Source: Candidatus Dormiibacterota bacterium
Lineage (GTDB): Bacteria > Chloroflexota > Dormibacteria > Aeolococcales > Aeolococcaceae
Length of the DNA stretch: 8,103 bases
Assembly: GCA_003136295.1 (NCBI GenBank)
Contig: PLDZ01000048.1
Location: 61,994 to 70,096 of the forward strand
Direction of reading: 5' to 3'
The translations under genes and the position numbers were made by a program. Below are positions 4,305 through 8,103 of the stretch, in pieces (positions within the stretch are counted from its first letter, which is position 1; each line of letters begins with the position of its first letter). The notes below the pieces were generated by a model. That model worked only from the letters and a program-made list of their open reading frames with translations, had not been told where the DNA came from and did no database searches.

Positions 4305-6962
4305 ATGGCGATTCCAGCCGACCCCGACACGAGAGAGCAAAGCCCCCGCGACACTGCGGTGCAGCAGATGCCGCGTGCGCTTCGCGAGGAGGTCCGGTTG
4401 GTGGGTGACGCGCTCGGCGAGGTCATCGCCGAGCATGGCGGTGCCGCGCTGCTCGCCGACGTGGAAGCATTGCGGAGAACCGTGATCCGAGCCCGGGCTC
4501 AGGACGAACGGCGAGGCGGCTACACGGACGCCGCGGACACGCTCGTGTCGTCATGGTCGCTCGATCGCGCCGAGCAGGTCGCGCGCGCGTTCACATGTTA
4601 TTTCCACCTTGTCAACCTCGCGGAGGAGCGCTACCGGGCTCGCGTACTCCGCGATGCCGGCGCGGCCGGCCCCGCAGAAGCGCTCACGAATGCCCTTGCG
4701 ACCGCGCGCGCGGAACTGGGGGATGAAGGACTCGACGCACTCATAGCGAACCTGCGGGTGCATCCGGTGTTCACCGCGCATCCCACCGAGGCGCGTCGAC
4801 GAGCAGTGACCTCGGCACTTCGGCGAGTGGGCGATCAGCTCGAACGTCTCGCCGAGCTGCGGTCGCCGGACGCGCCGCCCCCGGAGACCAGGCGCCGGCT
4901 GCTCGAGGAAGTCGACGGACTCTGGCGGACCGCCCAGCTGCGGAGCCAGGAGCTGCAACCACTGGATGAGGTCCGCACTCTGATGGGCGTCTTCGACGAG
5001 ACGCTGTTCCGTCTGGTTCCCGCGGTCTACCGGGAGCTCAGTGCGGCGCTCGACGCGTCGGACACGGGCGCGCGCCTCCCACCCGCACCGGCGTTTCTGC
5101 GATTCGGCAGCTGGGTCGGCGGTGATCGTGACGGAAACCCACACATCACAGCCCAGGTGACCCGCGAGACCATGCTCATCCAGTCCGAGCACATCCTTCG
5201 CGGGCTGGAAGCTGCGTGTACCCGCATCGGCACGGGGTTGACCGCCGACTCCGCGACCACGCCGCCCGATGGACGCTTTCTCAGCCGCCTTCGCGTCGCG
5301 CGGGAGATCGTCGGCGAAGGCGCCGCGGCGATTGGCACGCGGTCTCCGGGTGAGCCGTACCGCGAGTTCCTCCTGCTGGTTGCCGAGCGAATTGGAGCGA
5401 CCCGCCGCGCCGACCTCTCCCTGGCCTACGCGGGTCCGGATGAGCTCGTGGACGACCTTCTTGGTCTACAGGATGCGCTCGCGGCTGCGGGGGCTCCCCG
5501 TCAAGCGTATGGAGAGCTGCACGAGCTCATCTGGCAGGCGCAGACGTTTGGCTTTCATCTCGCCGATCTCGAGATACGGCAGCACAGCAGCGTCCATCGC
5601 AACGCGCTCGCCGAAATCGCCGCGGGAGGTGCACGCTCACTCGAGACCGAGGAAGTCGTTGCCACTCTGCGCACCGTTGCGCTCCTGCAGCAACGGCTCG
5701 GCGTGCGCGTCTGTCATCGCTACGTGGTGAGCTTCACCCGGAGCGCCGACGACATCGCGGCCGTCTATGCCCTCGCGGATCGGGCGTGCGCGCCCGGTGC
5801 CGCCCCAGAGCTCGACGTCATTCCGCTCTTCGAGACCATCGCCGATCTGCGCAATTCGCGCGACACGCTCGACACGATGCTGACGCTCGAGCCGGTCCGC
5901 CGGCGGATGGCGGCGACCGGACGTGGTCTCGAGGTCATGCTCGGATACTCCGATTCGGCCAAGGAGAGCGGGCCGGTTACCGCAACCCTCGCGTTGTACG
6001 CCGCCCAAGCCGACCTGGCCGCGTGGGCGGCAGAACGGTCCGTGCGACTCACGCTGTTCCACGGGCGCGGCGGTGCGCTGGGGCGAGGCGGTGGGCCGGC
6101 CAATCGCGCGGTGATGGCGCAGGCGCCTGGTTCGGTGTCGGGGCGTTTCAAAGTGACCGAGCAGGGCGAGGTCATCTTCGCCCGGTACGGCAACCGAACC
6201 CTCGCTCAACGCCATCTCGAGCAGGTGACGTCCGCCGTTCTCCTGACCTCGACACCGGCGGCGCGTCAGCACACCGAGCAAGCGGCAATCCGCTTCGCGG
6301 CGCTCGCGCAAACGCTCGACGAAGCCGCACGCAGCGCGTATCGCGACCTGATTGAGAGCGACGGATTTTCCGAGTACTTCGCCGAGGTGACACCTGTCCG
6401 CGAACTGGCTCACCTCAACCTTGGATCCCGACCCGCAAGTCGAGGCGGCGACCGGGGTCTGGCATCACTCCGCGCGATTCCCTGGGTCTTCGCGTGGTCG
6501 CAGATCCGGCTCAACCTTCCCGGCTGGTACGGGATCGGCAGCGGACTCGCCGGAGCAAGCCTGGACGAGTTGCGCATTGGCTATGAGGAATGGCCGTTGC
6601 TCAACGTCCTCATCGATAACGCTGAGATGAGCCTCGCCAAGACCGATCGGTTCATGGCGGCCGAGTATCTTCGACTTGGCAGCCAGCCGCGAATCGCCGA
6701 GTTGATTCTCGCGGAATACGACCGCACCATCGAGCTGATCCTTGCAGTCACCGATCAGTCTCGTCTCCTCGAGAAGCGCCGGGTGCTTTCGTGGGCGGTC
6801 GAGCTGCGCAATCCGTACATCGATGCACTCTGTCACCTGCAGCTTCGCGCGCTGCGCGCTTTGCGCAGCGGCGACGCGTTGGATGCCGATCGCCGACGGC
6901 TCGAGCAGCTCCTGCTGTTGACCGTGAACGGCATCGCCGCGGGACTGCAGAACACCGGCTAG
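4305..6962 (+). CDS. ppc: Phosphoenolpyruvate carboxylase
   Basis: 885 residues (E. coli 883), ATG start, TAG stop. It carboxylates phosphoenolpyruvate with bicarbonate to oxaloacetate, refilling the citric acid cycle. Conserved blocks in order: FTAHPTEA with catalytic His159; GSWVGGDRDGNP (about 269-280); GYSDSAKESG with Lys553; the loop FHGRGGALGRGGGP with Arg588; GRFKVTEQGEVI; LNLGSRPASR; LRAIPWVFAWSQ; and the invariant C-terminus QNTG (882-885). The four aspartate-binding positions known from E. coli (R587, K773, R832, N881) are present as R588, K779, R835 and N883, so inhibition by aspartate is likely. The start at 4305 fits the nearby -10 box. An ATG at 4368 would put the catalytic His at 138, as in E. 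coli, and a GTG at 4215 would overlap the tyrA promoter. The gene is divergent from tyrA. It draws on the same phosphoenolpyruvate pool as the neighbouring DAHP synthase. Confidence 0.96.
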   Translation: MAIPADPDTREQSPRDTAVQQMPRALREEVRLVGDALGEVIAEHGGAALLADVEALRRTVIRARAQDERRGGYTDAADTLVSSWSLDRAEQVARAFTCYFHLVNLAEERYRARVLRDAGAAGPAEALTNALATARAELGDEGLDALIANLRVHPVFTAHPTEARRRAVTSALRRVGDQLERLAELRSPDAPPPETRRRLLEEVDGLWRTAQLRSQELQPLDEVRTLMGVFDETLFRLVPAVYRELSAALDASDTGARLPPAPAFLRFGSWVGGDRDGNPHITAQVTRETMLIQSEHILRGLEAACTRIGTGLTADSATTPPDGRFLSRLRVAREIVGEGAAAIGTRSPGEPYREFLLLVAERIGATRRADLSLAYAGPDELVDDLLGLQDALAAAGAPRQAYGELHELIWQAQTFGFHLADLEIRQHSSVHRNALAEIAAGGARSLETEEVVATLRTVALLQQRLGVRVCHRYVVSFTRSADDIAAVYALADRACAPGAAPELDVIPLFETIADLRNSRDTLDTMLTLEPVRRRMAATGRGLEVMLGYSDSAKESGPVTATLALYAAQADLAAWAAERSVRLTLFHGRGGALGRGGGPANRAVMAQAPGSVSGRFKVTEQGEVIFARYGNRTLAQRHLEQVTSAVLLTSTPAARQHTEQAAIRFAALAQTLDEAARSAYRDLIESDGFSEYFAEVTPVRELAHLNLGSRPASRGGDRGLASLRAIPWVFAWSQIRLNLPGWYGIGSGLAGASLDELRIGYEEWPLLNVLIDNAEMSLAKTDRFMAAEYLRLGSQPRIAELILAEYDRTIELILAVTDQSRLLEKRRVLSWAVELRNPYIDALCHLQLRALRALRSGDALDADRRRLEQLLLLTVNGIAAGLQNTG

Positions 6963-6979
6963 CACCGCGGACCGCGGTG
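6963..6979. terminator. Perfect inverted repeat after the PEP carboxylase stop, possible bidirectional terminator
   Basis: CACCGCGG-A-CCGCGGTG starts on the base after the TAG stop. As RNA it gives a 7-bp GC-rich stem with a 3-base loop on either strand. It lies in the 58-base gap between convergent genes, where a shared terminator is expected. No U-run follows on either side, so termination would be weak or factor-assisted. Confidence 0.4.
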
Positions 6980-7020
6980 GTTCATGGCCGTGCCGGCGTT
7001 GGGGCGACCGCGTGGTCGTG

Positions 7021-7581
7021 CTATGCGATCTGCGGCGACGACCCGCGCACGGTATCGAGCGTGCGTCGTATCTGATCGATGTGGAACCGACCGTGGCCCG
7101 CAAGCAATCGAAACATGAGGTCGAAGCTCTCGGGTCCGCGCTCCCCGTGCAGGCCGTCGCGCGCTCGCTGCTCCGGCGTGGACCGGCGCCACAGAGCAAG
7201 GTTTGCAGCACGGAGCGCCTCGAATGTCTCGAGAAGTTCGAGAGGGTCCGCATCGTTGTGCCGAAGCGCGTCAACCCACAGATCCTGATCGTAAGGGGTG
7301 AGTGGAGGTCGATCCTCGGCGATCACCCATCGGTAACGAGCCGACGAGATGACCTCGGCGTCGAGGACATGACCCACGAGTTCGAGCACCGACCATTCGC
7401 GCGCCGCAGGGCGGATGCGCAGATGGTCGCCCGCAGCGGCAACCATCTCGCGAAGTGCGCTCGAGGTCCGCTCCAGTACTTCCAGCGGATCGTCCTCGCC
7501 GACGAGATCGATGAGCATGTTCTGGTATTCCTTCGGGTTGTGCACCGGGTCGACCGTGCTCACCTCGGACCTCCCTGTCAT
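7021..7581 (-). CDS. DinB-family putative metal-dependent protein
   Basis: 186 residues from ATG at 7581 to TAG at 7021, a usual size for the DinB/YfiT-like four-helix family (DinB_2, PF12867-like). Family features seen: REWSVLELVGHVLDAE (61-76) with His71, RYRWVIAEDRPPL (82-94), DP-x-LLETFEALRAAN (112-127), and the closing helix AGHGRFHIDQIRR (161-173) with His163 and His167. The three histidines are placed as expected for the divalent-metal site. Members are poorly characterised; some are thiol-dependent transferases or isomerases using mycothiol or bacillithiol, so the reaction is unknown here. There is no signal peptide, so it is cytosolic. Two starts compete: ATG 7581 with AGGAG 4 bases upstream, and GTG 7563 with GGGAGG 6 bases upstream, which would give a protein 6 residues shorter. 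The gene is convergent with the PEP carboxylase gene and divergent from the dehydrogenase at 7712; no functional link to either is evident. Confidence 0.85.
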   Translation of the reverse strand: MTGRSEVSTVDPVHNPKEYQNMLIDLVGEDDPLEVLERTSSALREMVAAAGDHLRIRPAAREWSVLELVGHVLDAEVISSARYRWVIAEDRPPLTPYDQDLWVDALRHNDADPLELLETFEALRAANLALWRRSTPEQRARDGLHGERGPESFDLMFRLLAGHGRFHIDQIRRTLDTVRGSSPQIA

Positions 7582-7590
7582 CTAACTCCT
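7570..7590 (-). promoter_or_regulatory. Two alternative ribosome sites of the DinB-family gene
   Basis: On the minus strand AGGAG (7590-7586) serves ATG 7581 with a short 4-base spacer. GGGAGG (7575-7570) serves GTG 7563 with a better 6-base spacer. The two starts are in the same frame, so either or both may be used. The family domain begins well downstream and does not decide between them. Confidence 0.5.
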
Positions 7591-7643
7591 GTGCAAATCA
7601 TCCTCGCACCTTCACCGGCCCCGCGAGGCGCCGCCGCCGCCGA

Positions 7644-7655
7644 GCATCGCGATGC
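7644..7655. promoter_or_regulatory. Perfect 12-base palindrome, candidate operator upstream of the dehydrogenase
   Basis: GCATCGCGATGC is a perfect 12-base palindrome in the 7582-7682 divergent gap. It is centred about 33 bases before the predicted transcription start at 7683, in the -35 position of the CATAAT promoter. A dimeric regulator bound here could act on the dehydrogenase promoter and perhaps on the DinB-family gene as well. Confidence 0.35.
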
Positions 7656-7670
7656 GGGGCGAGGTACACG

Positions 7671-7676
7671 CATAAT
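7671..7676 (+). promoter_or_regulatory. -10 box CATAAT upstream of the dehydrogenase
   Basis: CATAAT matches the consensus TATAAT at five of six bases in a very GC-rich stretch. It ends 6 bases before GTG 7683, the same spacing as at the aromatic fusion gene. No clear -35 is seen. Confidence 0.45.
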
Positions 7677-7682
7677 CGGCTC

Positions 7683-7712
7683 GTGGTTGACGGCGGTCAG
7701 ATGGCGCTCTGA
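7683..7712 (+). CDS. Possible 9-codon leaderless upstream reading frame
   Basis: GTG at 7683 opens a frame of nine codons (peptide MVDGGQMAL) ending in TGA at 7710-7712. The last base of that stop is the first base of the ATG of the dehydrogenase (TGATG). With CATAAT 6 bases upstream, the GTG would be the 5' end of the mRNA. The dehydrogenase ATG has no good ribosome site of its own, so ribosomes finishing this frame could restart there. The peptide has no codon run that suggests amino acid sensing. A frame this short may be fortuitous. Confidence 0.3.
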   Translation: MVDGGQMAL

Positions 7713-8103
7713 TGAAGATCGGAGTCGTCGGGATCGGGAAGATGGGCGGGCCGATCGCGGATCGGCTGATCACCGCGGGCCACGACGTGGCCATCTGCAA
7801 CCGCTCCGACAACGCGGCTGTGCGGTCGCTGCGGGACAGGGGGGCGACCGTCCACGCGTTGCCGGCGGATCTCGCCGCCGGCTCCGAGGTCGTGCTCACC
7901 GCGCTGCCGACCGAGGAGACGGTGCGGCAGGTCTACGCCGAGATGTCAGCGGTTGCCCGCCCGGGTCAGGTCTACGTCGACCATTCAACCGTGAGCCCGG
8001 CGCTGAACCGGCACTGCGCCGACATCCTCGCGAGCCGGAACGCGTCGTTCCTCGACGCGCCCGTGTCGGGCGGTCCGGCGGGAGCCGAGGCAGGCACCCT
8101 GAC
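7712..8103 (+). CDS. Beta-hydroxyacid dehydrogenase (3-hydroxyisobutyrate dehydrogenase-like), N-terminal part, runs off window
   Basis: The first 130 codons are present and the frame is open to the window edge. Residues 1-31 form a dinucleotide-binding strand-loop-helix, MKIGVVGIGKMGGPIA, followed by GHDVAICNR. Asn30-Arg31 after strand 2, in place of an acidic residue, suggests NADP(H). DHSTVSP at 90-96 and FLDAPVSGGPAGAEAGTL at 113-130 are the substrate-binding signatures of the beta-hydroxyacid dehydrogenase family (3-hydroxyisobutyrate, tartronate semialdehyde, glyoxylate/succinic semialdehyde reductases; PF03446-like). The catalytic lysine expected near residue 170 lies outside the window, so activity and substrate cannot be judged. 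The ATG at 7712 is the only plausible start: an in-frame TGA lies at 7688-7690 and the nucleotide-binding strand begins at residue 2. A short upstream frame overlaps its start by one base. Confidence 0.9.
   Translation, partial: MKIGVVGIGKMGGPIADRLITAGHDVAICNRSDNAAVRSLRDRGATVHALPADLAAGSEVVLTALPTEETVRQVYAEMSAVARPGQVYVDHSTVSPALNRHCADILASRNASFLDAPVSGGPAGAEAGTL

Noticed and set aside
5637..6413. 258-residue minus-strand open frame
   Set aside because: Antisense to conserved PEP carboxylase motifs (GYSDSAK, GRGG); no recognisable protein features.
6465..7274. 269-residue minus-strand open frame
   Set aside because: Spans the 3' end of ppc antisense and overlaps the DinB-family gene in another frame; low-complexity Arg/Ser composition.
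7628..7643. GCC-rich run as a repeat array or CRISPR-like element
   Set aside because: A short GCC run in GC-rich DNA; no spaced repeat units.

Overview
This window looks like a piece of a GC-rich bacterial chromosome. Base composition, GTG starts, TANNNT-type -10 boxes placed directly before start codons, and GC-rich antisense open frames all suggest an actinobacterial, Chloroflexota or Dormibacterota-like soil lineage. I cannot fix the phylum from sequence alone. No mobile element, CRISPR array, tRNA or rRNA is visible, and no stretch longer than about 210 bases lacks a gene.

Left end (1-805): a secreted lipoprotein of the phosphoesterase (acid phosphatase/phospholipase C-like) family runs leftward off the edge (1-384, minus). 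Upstream of it, on the same strand, is a 36-residue single-span membrane protein (487-597, minus) with a strong ribosome binding site. A hairpin lies between the two. Positions 598-805 are a divergent non-coding region carrying promoter-like elements.

Centre (806-6962): this is an aromatic amino acid / phosphoenolpyruvate block. The 679-residue gene at 806-2845 joins four parts in one uninterrupted frame: AroQ chorismate mutase, prephenate dehydratase, its ACT domain and a type I-beta DAHP synthase. It therefore holds the first shikimate-pathway step and the two chorismate-to-phenylpyruvate steps in one chain. Tail to tail with it, with overlapping stop codons, lies a TyrA prephenate dehydrogenase (2842-4206, minus) that carries a C-terminal prephenate-dehydratase-like domain with altered key motifs. 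Divergent from TyrA is phosphoenolpyruvate carboxylase (4305-6962, plus), which competes with DAHP synthase for phosphoenolpyruvate and has all the residues expected for aspartate inhibition.

Right end (6963-8103): a perfect inverted repeat follows the carboxylase stop. Then come a DinB-family putative metalloprotein (7021-7581, minus) and, divergent from it, the N-terminal part of a beta-hydroxyacid dehydrogenase (7712 to the edge). The dehydrogenase is preceded by a possible 9-codon leaderless upstream reading frame that ends on its start codon.

The strongest novelty candidates are the trifunctional enzyme, with its single ACT domain placed between dehydratase and DAHP synthase, and the neighbouring TyrA with its divergent dehydratase-like domain. 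Together they could distribute phenylalanine/tyrosine control over two proteins. A second-tier pattern is that four starts in the window appear leaderless.
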